From Basidiobolus heterosporus B8920 (taxonomy: Eukaryota; Basidiobolomycota; Basidiobolomycetes; Basidiobolales; Basidiobolaceae): 12,338 nucleotides of DNA. The notes below the pieces were generated by a model. That model saw only the letters and a program-made list of their open reading frames with translations, did not search any database and had not been told where the DNA came from. A program made the position numbers and the translations under genes. The stretch spans positions 1-12,338 of the forward strand of contig JNET01030498.1 in the NCBI GenBank assembly GCA_000697455.1. The letters run 5' to 3'. Of this stretch, positions 1-9,200 are shown one piece after another (position 1 is the first letter of the stretch; every line of letters starts with the position of its first letter).

Positions 1-236
1 ATTTACCTTAAAGGCGAGTACCCATCAGTATTCCGCCGACTGTTACGTTCAAATCGTCTTGGATAAGCACATCTACATCCATAAAATAGATAACTGAGCG
101 CAGCCAATGAGAACGTTGGGTGTGTGTGAAGATAGTCATTTTGTTTCACAGTTATCATCCACTCGTTGGGATTCTAACAGACGCACAACCATCAATCTAC
201 TTGAGTGGCATAGCTGCGGGATATTAACTCGATGAA
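1..236. other. Left-edge sequence, no confident gene; three short open frames
   Basis: Nothing here can be called a gene with confidence. Three open stretches compete. On the minus strand an ATG at 139-137 opens about 40 codons that include MDVDVLIQDDL, then meets a stop near the edge unless an intron intervenes. Also on the minus strand, a 167-nt frame at 173-7 lies between an acceptor-like TAG (176-174) and a donor-like GTAAAT (6-1), so it could be an exon. On the plus strand, frame 2-97 is open from the edge and ends in TGA at 95-97, which could be the tail of a gene that starts outside. At most one of these is likely to be real, and neighbouring sequence to the left would decide. Confidence 0.2.
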
Positions 237-268
237 ATTTGAGTGTTAGGGTTAGATTTGAGTGTTAG
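237..268. repeat. 19-bp imperfect tandem repeat with a TTAGGG core
   Basis: The 13-mer ATTTGAGTGTTAG occurs at 237-249 and again at 256-268, a period of 19 bp. The spacer between the copies completes GTTAGGGTTAG at 245-255, a telomere-type motif. It lies about 190 bp upstream of the small secreted-protein gene, so it could be a promoter element or a chance slippage product. Its function is unknown. Confidence 0.5.
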
Positions 269-384
269 CTACAATGCTAATATTAGTGCAATTAGTAGGC
301 TGGGTCACACAAATATGCTGGTACTTGGTACTTCTCACAGCCGTAGGTTTTACCTGGAACAGTACCACAACTGGCAGTCTGCAT

Positions 385-392
385 TATATAAG
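385..392 (+). promoter_or_regulatory. TATA box of the secreted-protein gene
   Basis: TATATAAG stands 62 nt upstream of the ATG at 454. That leaves room for a transcription start about 30 bp downstream and a 5' leader of about 30 nt. A clear TATA box fits a regulated, strongly expressed surface-protein gene, but its use is inferred from motif and spacing only. Confidence 0.55.
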
Positions 393-453
393 GGCAGTGT
401 CTGGCTTCCAGAGAGTGAATTGTTCCTCTGCATCAGACCTTTCAAAAATAAAC

Positions 454-948
454 ATGCGTATTTCTAATTTGGCTCTTTCCAGTCTTTTGAGTATTGCTTC
501 AGTCGTCGCTCAAGAAATCATCGACCCTGCTCCAATTGTTCCTTCCGAAACTGGAATTATGCAGATTCCTGAGAGTAGCTTGATGAGGACTTCTGTGACG
601 GGAACTATGTCCATCCCTGAATCCAGCTTAGCTTCACCTAGCGGAACTATGTCTATTCCTGAATCCAGCTTGACTTCACCTAGCGGCACTATGTCAATTC
701 CCGAGTCTAGTTTGGTTAAGACTTCTGACATTAGCTCCATTGAACCTACAGCCACAGGCACAACGCCTCTTCCAGGTCCAACTCAAACCCCGGCCCCGGG
801 TAGTAGTTCTACCAACAACAGTGCCCCATCTTCATCATCTACTTCCTCTACTACCCCTAAACCCACCACCAGCAGCGCCATGAAGCAGACTGGTCCTAGT
901 TTTATAGCTGTTAGTATTGTTGCAGCAATTATTGCTTATATCTATTAA
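454..948 (+). CDS. Small serine-rich secreted protein, probably GPI-anchored
   Basis: This intronless gene encodes 164 residues. I chose the ATG at 454 because it begins a good signal peptide (MRISNLALSSLLSIASVVAQ, likely cut near residue 19) and follows a TATA box; the frame is open further upstream, but that part does not look like a leader. After the signal come four copies of an IPESSL repeat (residues about 34-91), then a Ser/Thr/Pro/Asn-rich stalk (about 92-145) likely to be O-glycosylated. The end is a hydrophobic tail (FIAVSIVAAIIAYIY) that runs to the stop, typical of a GPI-attachment signal, with small residues (SSA, near residue 144) as possible attachment site. Signal, repeat, stalk and tail are read from sequence; cell-wall or plasma-membrane location is inferred. 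I know no family for the IPESSL repeat. A secreted, unanchored protein is the main alternative. Confidence 0.75.
   Translation: MRISNLALSSLLSIASVVAQEIIDPAPIVPSETGIMQIPESSLMRTSVTGTMSIPESSLASPSGTMSIPESSLTSPSGTMSIPESSLVKTSDISSIEPTATGTTPLPGPTQTPAPGSSSTNNSAPSSSSTSSTTPKPTTSSAMKQTGPSFIAVSIVAAIIAYIY
553..726 (+). repeat. Coding tandem repeat, 42-bp unit, four copies
   Basis: Three 42-bp units at 601-642, 643-684 and 685-726 encode GTMSIPESSL followed by ASPS, TSPS or VKTS. A diverged 48-bp first unit at 553-600 encodes GIMQIPESSLMRTSVT. Units 2 and 3 are nearly identical, and unit 4 differs mostly at third codon positions and in its last four residues. This suggests recent duplication at the centre of the array and selection on the protein sequence. 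Such in-frame arrays in fungal wall proteins often vary in copy number between strains. Confidence 0.9.
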
Positions 949-1284
949 AGGCCTTTGGTGTTTGATTAAACATTTGAATCTCACCAATTAATCAACAATG
1001 ATCATGTATCTTGATATACAACAAAGCAGCAGAGTTAAAAGTATGTTTACTTATGATGGTTTGTGCAAACTATTAATTATTCATTATGTGAGTAAAATCA
1101 ACGTATAGTTTGGTGAAAAGGGATTGGTTAATGGGCATGGTGAAATCAACGACGTTTACTCGAGTCAAGTTTTCAGTATTCAGCTCGAAAGCAAGCATTT
1201 TCTAACATAACTGGAGCGTTAACTACTTCGCCCTTAACTCACTTACTTTTGTTCGATATATAACGGCCTTTAAGAGCTCCAAAC
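949..1284. other. Intergenic region between secreted-protein gene and VPS29
   Basis: This AT-rich stretch holds the 3' region of the upstream gene and the VPS29 promoter. I see no open frame worth reporting and no canonical AATAAA after the stop at 946-948. A TATATAA at 1257-1263 is only 22 nt from the VPS29 ATG. If used with normal spacing, transcription would start at or past that ATG, so I do not call it a TATA box. Confidence 0.6.
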
Positions 1285-2212
1285 ATGGTGGTAAGCCAAA
1301 AGATTTAGTGATTTGAAAAACTCTTTGCTGTCAACGAAGAACCTCAATATAGTCTATACTTGTTTGGTTAAGCCTTCATTTACCTACAACCCTCTCTTCT
1401 CACTTTTGTCACTTTTTCTTAGTTAGTTCTCGTAATCGGTGACCTTCACATCCCCTACCGTGCTCACGATCTTCCTCAAAAATTCAAGAAGTTGTTGGTT
1501 AGTAACGGAGGAATTTCTTTTGGAGATTTTCTTTGATGGGAATTGGTTTTCCTTGGAGGTTTCAAAGCTTTGCTCTCCATTCATATTCTTAGTATGTTTT
1601 TTAGGTACCGGGGAAAATTCAACAAATCATCTGTACCGGAAACATCTGTGATAAGGAAACTTTTGAGTATCTCCGCACGGTATCGAGCGATGTCAATATA
1701 GTTAAAGGCGATTATGATGAGGTATGTATTTATCTATTAAGAGGGAGTATTTTAGTGAAGTCAATAGCTAAGTTATCTTCGCAGAATAATTCTTGGCCTT
1801 TGACTAGGATTATACAGCACGGTCCTTTGAAGATTGGCGTTTTACATGGCCATCAAGTGATTCCTTGGGGAGATACTGAATCACTGGGTATTGTTGCACG
1901 TCAGATGGACGTTGATATCTTACTATCGGGACATACTCATCGCTTTGAGGCATTTGAATACGAAGGGAAATTCTTCGTTAATCCTGGTAGCGCAACTGGA
2001 GCCTTCAGCGGCTTAGCAGGGTAGGATAAACATCAATAATATCCTTGGCCACAAAATACTAATTATCATACTCAATACCGTAACTACTTAGTGATACCAC
2101 ACCATCCTTTGTTCTCATGGATATTCAAGGAACAACTGTCGTCACCTACGTATACCAACTCATAGACGACGAGGTCAAGGTTGAGAAAATCGAGTATAGA
2201 AAAGACGAATAA
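1285..2212 (+). CDS. VPS29: VPS29, retromer complex subunit
   Basis: VPS29 is the phosphoesterase-fold subunit of retromer, which with VPS35 and VPS26 recycles cargo from endosomes to the Golgi and cell surface. Exons by splice signals and family alignment: 1285-1290, 1423-1497, 1605-1721, 1785-2020, 2092-2212; introns are 132, 107, 63 and 71 nt. The product is 184 residues (human 182). Family motifs are all present in order: [46 protein letters not shown] and TVVTYVYQL. The metal-site residues of the fold are there, but the GNHD motif of true phosphatases is GDYD, as in animal VPS29, so it is expected to be a scaffold rather than an enzyme. The first coding exon is only ATG GTG; this split gives MV|LVLVIGD, which matches the family N-terminus. 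No uncertainty about identity; the exact transcription start is unknown. Confidence 0.97.
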
Positions 2213-2227
2213 GACTTTTAATTTCTA

Positions 2228-2233
2228 AATAAA
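2228..2233 (+). terminator. Polyadenylation signal of VPS29
   Basis: A canonical AATAAA lies 16 nt after the VPS29 stop codon and is followed by T-rich sequence (2240-2270). Cleavage would be expected about 15 to 25 nt further on. Called from motif and position only. Confidence 0.5.
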
Positions 2234-2367
2234 GCACTATTTAGTTATTCATATATTCGTTTCTTTATTTCCACCAGCATGGCAGAAGATGTTGACACCA
2301 TCAGCAAACACCATCAACACACCATCAATACGCACCAATGATTTATGGTGATTGAGGCTATGGTTAT

Positions 2368-2381
2368 GGTTAGGGTTAGGG
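2368..2381 (+). repeat. Interstitial TTAGGG repeat, two copies
   Basis: GGTTAGGGTTAGGG contains two perfect copies of the telomere repeat used by many fungi, embedded in unique sequence between two genes. It is too short to be a chromosome end. It could be a binding site for a telobox protein such as Tbf1 or Teb1 (which are known to act at promoters), or a scar of double-strand break repair by telomerase. Confidence 0.6.
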
Positions 2382-2665
2382 CACAAATACCAAATGATCC
2401 CAATGGTCTCCACGGAACAAGGATATTGTTAACATGAGTATAAAAGCCATTGGCTGATAATGGTTAGGTTAGCTTGCTGTAGAGCTGTCTCACACAATAG
2501 TCCCAGATAGCCAATAAAAGGAGATTGGAGTGGAATATTTAGAAAATGCAAATATTGACAAGCAGGTCTTTACCACGGTCTTTACCCTTCTGAGCAGGAT
2601 ACAACATCTCCCTCATCTCCTTCGCCTTTAAATCGGACCAATCACAACAGACCAATACTCTCTTC

Positions 2666-2890
2666 ATGTCTGAAATGTTGATTCACGTTCTGGAGAAGTC
2701 ACTAGCAGATATTGGCTTCGGGATTTACGACGATTTGGTGTTACAAGCATGGAGAGCTCAACCTCCGGCCAATGAAGCAGCCCAGGATATCCTGTGTTGT
2801 GCTTTTAATATTAAGAAAAGGATTAAGAAAATGAGGAGACGAATTAGGTTCAAGAGGAGGGAGCACGCAGTAGTTCAGATGCTTTATTAG
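2666..2890 (+). CDS. Doubtful small ORF, unknown product
   Basis: An ATG-started frame of 74 residues begins MSEMLIHVLEKSLADIG and ends in a very basic tail (KKRIKKMRRRIRFKRR). I do not recognise it. The frame is open upstream to a TGA at 2591-2593, and a good acceptor (pyrimidine tract then CAG at 2595-2597) could make it a 3' exon, but I find no convincing upstream exon. The minus strand carries a competing 42-codon ORF (2667-2539). It could be a small basic protein, a pseudogene fragment or chance. Confidence 0.25.
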   Translation: MSEMLIHVLEKSLADIGFGIYDDLVLQAWRAQPPANEAAQDILCCAFNIKKRIKKMRRRIRFKRREHAVVQMLY

Positions 2891-2893
2891 ACC

Positions 2894-2905
2894 AAACCCT
2901 AACCC
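2894..2905 (-). repeat. Telobox-like motif, inverse orientation
   Basis: AAACCCTAACCC is the reverse complement of GGGTTAGGGTTT, so it faces the motif at 2368-2381 across about 510 bp. It lies about 190 bp upstream of the Myb gene ATG. AAACCCTAA is the classical telobox core seen in some plant and fungal promoters. A regulatory role is inference. Confidence 0.5.
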
Positions 2906-3096
2906 GAAATTACTTCCACCAATCCATCGCCGTCACAAATTTACCCAAATGTAAAAACATGTCACGTCACTAATTCTCTCTGTTTGACTTTCTTACTAGT
3001 TATACTTCTTTGCCCTTCCCCCTTTTGCCTTCACCCCTTGTATTTACCTACTTACTACCATATTGCGTTTGGTTTGACTGTGTGACGAGTTTAACT

Positions 3097-5783
3097 ATGC
3101 CACTATCTTCTCGTCAACTTTCCGAAGAGCCTACTTTATTTACGTACAAAGGTCATTCGAAGCACAAAAAACGTACTCAACACACACACTAATATGTTGT
3201 GATATATTTGAATAGATTCGGAAACTGACAACAACCTCAGCAAGTTGTCTATAAATATTAATTTATCGGACATCGACTTGCAATTAGCCGGTTTATTTGA
3301 ACAGGTCAAGCAACAGGTGAAACGATTTCTTGCTGATGAGTTTATTTTTCCTTTCAAGCTAATGACTGACCGAACTCCCTTGCTGTGCAGATTGCTCATC
3401 ATGGGGAAAACGCGCAGTGGAAACTTGATATTGTTCTATTACCTGCTGACCAGTGTGGTACACCAAGTATTTTGATGAAGAAAATGGTATTTAAACCACA
3501 CACTTACACCTCTAATCAAAAGAATTTATAGTAGAGGGTATCAAAGAGAGGCTTGGGGTAAAGCCAGAGGTATAAACACGCGCAAAAGACTTGCTGCCAA
3601 AGCAGTTGTTAGTAGTAAACTAATATTTTATTTAAAGCCTCAAAATGAGGAATTCGAAGGTGCAGAAAGCGACATCAAAGAGCAGGTAGATAAATTACAA
3701 TTGTAATTCAGAAATTTTACTCTAACCCTCAATTCTGTCTAAATAGCTCAGAAAAGCCCTTGACTATGCGCATTACCTGGAGGAGACGTTAAGGAAACAA
3801 CGGGATGAATTCTCAGCAAAAGTATGATACGTCTTGGATGAAATACCGTTGAATGATTAATAACTTGTTCAATCAGCTGGAAAAACTACAAGAGGAAGCT
3901 AGCAGTGATAATCAAGAGTTGCAATGCATGAGAAAATACTATCAGAACAGAGACGAAGAAAGCCGTCTACAGACAACAGTCGAAAACAATTTGCAATCTC
4001 AGGTGATTTCCAGTTTAAGCCAGAGACTCGAGAAAACCTACCAGCGGTTAGCTAGATATGAAGATTCCCGGACAAAGGTACAATTTCCTAGCATGACACT
4101 GAGAGTCAATTCAGTAACTAAATTATGCGGGTAGTCAAGACGCCCCAAAAAAATGAAGAAACATCACTCTTACGATGCAAGTGTAAGCTACTAGATGTAT
4201 ATCCTTGCAAGCAATCGCCCACTAAATCCATCATATTATTTAGACTCAATGTAGTAACTTGCAGACTTACTCTGAATCCACATCTGGATTCGAAAACCTA
4301 TTCTTGTTAGCTGACCAGACACTCTCGCACGAAACACACTCACCACCTCGGGGATCTGACAATGAAGGTACCCCTCCCACTACGCCTATTAAGCGGTTGG
4401 TTACCGCTTCCGCGCTACAACCCGATATGGACCAGTTAATTGTGAAGCAGAACCTCCAGAAAGAGGACCCTTTCAAATCCAGAAATGTAAGAAACCAAGC
4501 CTCAAAACAGTTATCTAATTCCATTAAACATCTCTCGGTTGATTCCGTGCAGGAGCCAGACAATGAAAACAGGCGATCGTCCGAGTCATCTCAGGTTTGC
4601 TTTAGTTTACTTATTCATCAACACTCTGAGGTATCAATTAACAGAGAAAACGATATAGGAGGACACGCTACCCGATTCCCCCGAGAACCATTTTACTCCT
4701 ACCAGCATACTAAACAGAGCGCGTTCTCTTGTACTTCCATCATCTAGTCATACGAAGAAATTAATTCCTAAACTCGAAGCGCCAGCATTGAAGCCTATAT
4801 CTCACTCTCAGGAATTCTCAGCTAAAGGCAGCCCAGCGTTTAAACCGATTTCTCCTTCGCCGAACAAAGAGATAATGTCGTCGATACAAACAATGCAAAA
4901 TAAGCAGTTTCAGCCTGGCAACTCTGCAATCGGCCCAAACTCCTCAACTTCCCAATTTTCTTTTACAAATCCAACATATCCAGGAATCCAGAGAAAAGGA
5001 AGGAGCCCTTATGTCAAATGGACTCCTGAGGAGGATGCGTTGCTAAGAAAAGCCGTAGCTGCTAATGGTTGCAAGAATTGGGAGCAAGTGGCTAAAGCTG
5101 TACCGGGACGAAGCTATCACCAATGTAGGCAGCGCTGGATCAAGGTTTTAAAGAATGGAAGTGTACAAGCAAACTATGGTAGCAAGTTTCTGTCAACAGA
5201 AATACGTGTACCTTCGTCGCAAGGGCCGGCGACTCCGACTCGAACTCCTACGCACACTGCGAATGCCGAGAGTGCCTATCAAACTCCAACACCCATAAGG
5301 AGGGCTGTTGATATCTTACCCACACCTCAAACTTCTTCAAGCCATCCAATCCTTCACCAACCAATTGCAATCGCACCCAGACCGCCCATATTCCATACCA
5401 ATATCAACGCAGGGAGCCCATCACCACCACAGTCAGATAGTTCCCCAAGAACCATTGATGAACGCTTGCTTCAGGGGCCGGTTATGGGAATCTTCCCACC
5501 CTCGAGTTTTCGCAATGCTCATCAAGAGGAGAGCAAACATGGCTATAAACCAATACCCGAAAGTAATGATATCAACCATTCACCAACACGGAACCATAGG
5601 GAGTCGGATGATCTTTTGGCTGGGCTCAATGCTTTGGCGTCAGTGTCAACCGCCCAAAGTGAGATAAGCACTATTTCTTTGATTGCGGAATCCAAGAAAA
5701 GAGCACGGTCAGAATCCCCTACACCCGCATCCTCATCCTCGCCCTCTCTTGGCAACTCTCTTTCCAAGAGGCTGCAAGAGTGA
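3097..5783 (+). CDS. Coiled-coil protein with a single Myb/SANT repeat, probably nuclear
   Basis: I rebuilt ten exons from splice signals and frame: 3097-3172, 3216-3316, 3391-3466, 3532-3569, 3638-3685, 3747-3821, 3877-4077, 4135-4182, 4265-4594, 4659-5783, about 705 residues. Introns are 43 to 82 nt. The exon 3/4 junction is uncertain: donor 3487 with acceptor ending 3536 is also in frame and gives 710 residues. The N-terminal 100 residues match nothing I know. A coiled coil (about 115-205) follows, then a basic cluster RRPKKMKKHH (about 207) and a long disordered Ser/Pro/Thr region. One Myb repeat has tryptophans at about 452, 472 and 491, with WTPEED, GRSYHQCRQRW and the usual spacing. 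The tail is disordered with KKRAR (nuclear signal) and ends SKRLQE. At least five full CDK sites occur: SPPR, TPIK, TPTR, TPIR and SPTR. Role inferred: a DNA- or chromatin-binding protein that dimerises, regulated by phosphorylation. It is a c-Myb type repeat, not the telobox type, as VDLKDKWR is missing. Family unassigned. Confidence 0.85.
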
Positions 5784-6242
5784 GGAGTATAATTGTCTAC
5801 TTCTTAGAACTTTCGCTTTGTAAATCCTAGCTCTAGCAAAGGATTCAGATTTTTTACATACACACTAATCTCCGGTTTATTGGAGCGTCCTTAATCCATT
5901 TACATCTTCTATGTATATAACTGTATTAGTAAACTGTTCAATTTAAGACCTGGTCAAATAAGATTAATTATAATCAATAGTTAAATTTGTACAACATATA
6001 TCAGTCATATCATAATATCATTGCTGCCACGAAAGTCTGAATCTACCATTTAATGAACACCAAAGGTCAAATCAATTCTTGTTGGACCGAAACAGAAAAA
6101 AAAGTAAAAAAAATATTGCTCAGCAAAGCATGGACCACTACCACCTAGTGTTTATCTGGTACACGGCTGATACCTGGCTATTTTGCTTCGACCTTCTCCT
6201 ATCTTTTCTTCTTTGAGAGTTGCCTTTCTTTCATTTGCCGAG
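5784..6242. other. Intergenic region before the karyopherin gene
   Basis: It holds the 3' region of the Myb gene, AT-rich with no perfect AATAAA (nearest AAATAAG near 5955), and the promoter of the karyopherin gene. A-rich runs occur at 6096-6115 and a pyrimidine-rich leader (6180-6235) runs up to the ATG at 6243. No TATA box, open frame or RNA gene is apparent. Confidence 0.5.
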
Positions 6243-9200
6243 ATGGATGTGAGTTCTCCTGAACAAAGTAGTATCTACCAACGAGAATTGTATTAAGACT
6301 TTTTACCTCTTAGCAACAATTTCTTGCCGGTTTGGATTCCCTTCTCAATGAGTTAGTGTTCGGAGCTGCTGATACTGCTAGAATTAGAGCTGTAAGTTTC
6401 TTCCCCTCCGTGCGGTTCTAGTTTGTAATAGGCTGACTTTACTTCTACAAAGGCTACTTCTACTCTGAACACTCAATACTACACCACTCCCAATTGTATA
6501 CCTGCTTTAGTTGAGATCCTTCAGAAGTCTCCTCACTGGCAGGTATTTATCATAGGTCAACGCTACTCCACCTTCGAATATCTTAGTTAACGTAGAGCTT
6601 ACTCTATAGATCAGACAACTTGCTGCTGTGGAATTAAGAAAGAGAACCTCCAAGTTTTGGCCTCAGTTAGATGAAAGCTTGCAGCAAACAATTAAAACTC
6701 ACTTGTTGGAATACATCGTTCAAGAACCTCAGTGCGTATGATTTCCATCTATTTCTCTTAACAGCTTACAGCCTAACTTGTCTTGTACCACACAGAGCCC
6801 TTACTCGTCATTCTGCTGCTCGCGTTATCTCGTCCATTGCCAAATTGGAACTCCCCGCCAACAAATGGACTGACCTCATTCAATTTCTTTACCAGTGTTG
6901 TAGCAGTCCTAATGCTGGACATCGTGAGGTAATTAACCGGACCCAAAAGACCAACCTTGTCTTCTTCATCTAAATTTCGTATTGGCTACATTTTTAAGGT
7001 CGGTGTCTACATCCTTTTCACTCTCTTTGAAGTTATCGCCGATTTCTTCCAAGAACATATCCGCCAATTGTTCGAACTTTTCAAGGCTTCTATCGCTGAT
7101 CCTGAAAGCAAGGCTGTTAGAGTGATTACCTTGCAAGCATTGGGCAAAATTGCTGATTTCATTGAGCCCGAAAATAAGGAAGAGGTGAAGATGTTCCAGG
7201 ATCTCGTCCCTGCTATGGTTGCAGTATTGCAACAATGCCTTGTTGATAGTGATGAGGATTCTGCCTCTAAGGGCTTTGAAGTCTTCGACTCTATCCTTAT
7301 GTTGGAAACTCCTCTTCTCTCCAAGCATATCGCTGAACTAATTGACTTCTTCTTGGGCGTGGGTGCCAACCAAGAATATGATGGATCTATGAGAGTCATG
7401 GCCTTGTCCTTCATGATGTGGGCAGCTGTCTACAAGAAAGCTAGAATTCAAAGACTTAAACTGGTTGGCCCCATTATTCAACGTTTGATGCCCATTGGTG
7501 TCGAAGAGGATCCTGAGGATATCGATGAAGATTCACCTTCTCGCTCTGCTTTCAAGGTTTTAAATGCCTTGGCTACCAATCTTCCACCACAGCAAGTATT
7601 CCCCGTGGTGATCGAGCACGTTCTTGCTTACATGCAAAATCAAGATCCTAGATACAGAAAGTCTGCCATGATGTCGCTTGCTGTGTCCATTGAGGGTTGC
7701 GCAGATTTCCTTCGCCCCAAGATCAACGATCTTCTTCCTTTGGTTTGCACCGGTCTCCAAGACCCCGACCTTGTTGTCAGAAGAGCAGCCTGTATGGCTC
7801 TTGGTTGCCTTGCCGATGAACTTGACGAGGAAATCGCCGCACAACACGCCACCTTGTTGCCATTAATTTTGAATCTCATGAACGATCCCAACACTGAGAC
7901 CAACAAGCAAGCATGCAACGCATTGGATGCCATCCTCGAAGGTCTCGGTGACAATGTCATTCAATATCTCCCACAGTTGATGGAGAAGCTCGTGTTCTTG
8001 TTGGATCATAGTGGTCTCGAAGTGAAGGCTACCGTCACTGCAGCCATTGGTTCGGCTGCTCATGCTGCTGGTGAGGAATTCAAGCCATACTTCCCAGAAG
8101 TTATTGCTAGATTGAAGCACATGATGACCATCAATGGTAACCACGAAGAGATGATGCTCAGAGGAGTTGCCACCGATACTGCCGGCGCCATCGCTGAAGC
8201 AGTTGGTCGTGAACAAGTGCAACCTCACCTCAATGAACTCATTCACTATGCCACCGAAGGCATGCAGTTCGAATCCTCCAGACTCAGAGAATGTGCCTAC
8301 TGCTTCTTCGCGGTGATTGGCCGTGTGATCCAAGATGACCTAGCTCCTTACCTTAACACCATTGTCCCCCAATTGATCCAGAGTTGTCAAGCTGAAGAGA
8401 AGGATGATTTCATTGGTGGTGAAGAGGATTTGGGTACTGGAGATATGGATGATGAAGATGACGAGCAAGCATTCCAGTTCAACTCTGCCATTGCTGATGA
8501 GAAGGAGATCGCAGCCGATGCACTCGGTGAGATCTTTGAGAACACTCGCTCCAGCTTCTTGCCCTACGTGGAAGCCTCCGTGCAAGAACTGGTAAAATTA
8601 TCCGAACATTACTCTGATAGTGTTCGCAAAGCAGTCGTCGGATCCTTATTCCAATTCCTCAATACTTTCCATGAGATGTCGAATGCTGCTGACTGGGTCG
8701 CTGGGTTACCTCCTAAGGCACCTGTTCATGAGAATGTAGACTCCATGATTAAGCTTGTCATCCCCACTGTGCTGAGAATGTGGGAGGAGGAGGATGACAA
8801 ATTGGTGGTGATTCAGATCTGCCACGAATTGGTTGCCTCTTTGAAGAATGTTGGCCCTGCCCTCATCGCTGATAACCTGGACGCTGTCGCCACTCACATC
8901 CTCCAAGTATTGGAGAAGAAGGCCCTCTGTCAAATGGATCAAGAGGATGAGGACGGTCTGTTGGACGAGGAAGAGCAAGCTGAACACGATGCCTTGTTGA
9001 TCAGCGCCGCTTCCGATGTGATCGGTGCTTTGTCTCAGACTGTTGGCCCAGAATTCCTTCAGTACGCCAGAGTTTTCATCCCTCATATGAAGAAGTATTA
9101 CAAGAAGTCTAGACCTGTCTCTGATAGATCCATGGCCATCGGATGCCTTGGTGAGGTTTGCTCTGGACTAAAGCAGGGAGTGACTGAGTTTACTGAGGAC

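Larger units (their letters stand above)
2234..3096. other. Long intergenic region between VPS29 and the Myb gene
   Basis: This 0.86-kb gap is the largest in the window. It holds three copies of ACACCATCA (2295-2303, 2308-2316, 2319-2327), two telomere-type motifs in opposite orientation (2368-2381 and 2894-2905), a TATAAAA-like motif near 2440, CCAAT at 2638-2642, and a CRE/E-box-like GTCACGTCAC at 2961-2970 about 130 bp before the Myb gene ATG. One 74-residue ORF (2666-2890) is listed separately. I looked for a C/D or H/ACA snoRNA between the telomere-type motifs, because Tbf1-type sites drive snoRNA genes in some yeasts, and saw no convincing boxes. Confidence 0.5.

Noticed and set aside
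553-726. CRISPR-like or mobile repeat array
   Set aside because: Units abut without spacers, are a multiple of three and are translated as a protein repeat.
510-761. 83-codon minus-strand ORF through the IPESSL repeats
   Set aside because: A repeat unit divisible by three keeps every frame that lacks a stop in one unit open across the whole array; the plus strand has the signal peptide and hydrophobic tail.
1257-1263. TATATAA as the VPS29 TATA box
   Set aside because: Only 22 nt before the ATG, so normal spacing would put the transcript start at or beyond the start codon.
1439-1651. Plus-strand ORF running through VPS29 intron 2
   Set aside because: It is in the wrong frame for VPS29 and spans a clear intron; the spliced exons give the conserved protein.
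2368-2381. TTAGGG repeat as a chromosome end or subtelomere
   Set aside because: Only two copies, with ordinary housekeeping genes on both sides.
4267-4563. 98-codon minus-strand ORF opposite the Myb gene exon 9
   Set aside because: The plus strand is in frame with the rest of a ten-exon gene; the antisense frame has no recognisable feature.
6957-6998. Extra N-terminal residues on the long karyopherin frame
   Set aside because: These bases are the end of intron 5 (CTAAA branch, TTTTAAG acceptor); splicing joins HRE to VGVYILF as the family requires.
7007-9086. Several minus-strand ORFs of 80 to 156 codons inside the karyopherin exon
   Set aside because: They are antisense shadows of a long exon; they match no family and lie opposite a clearly conserved protein.
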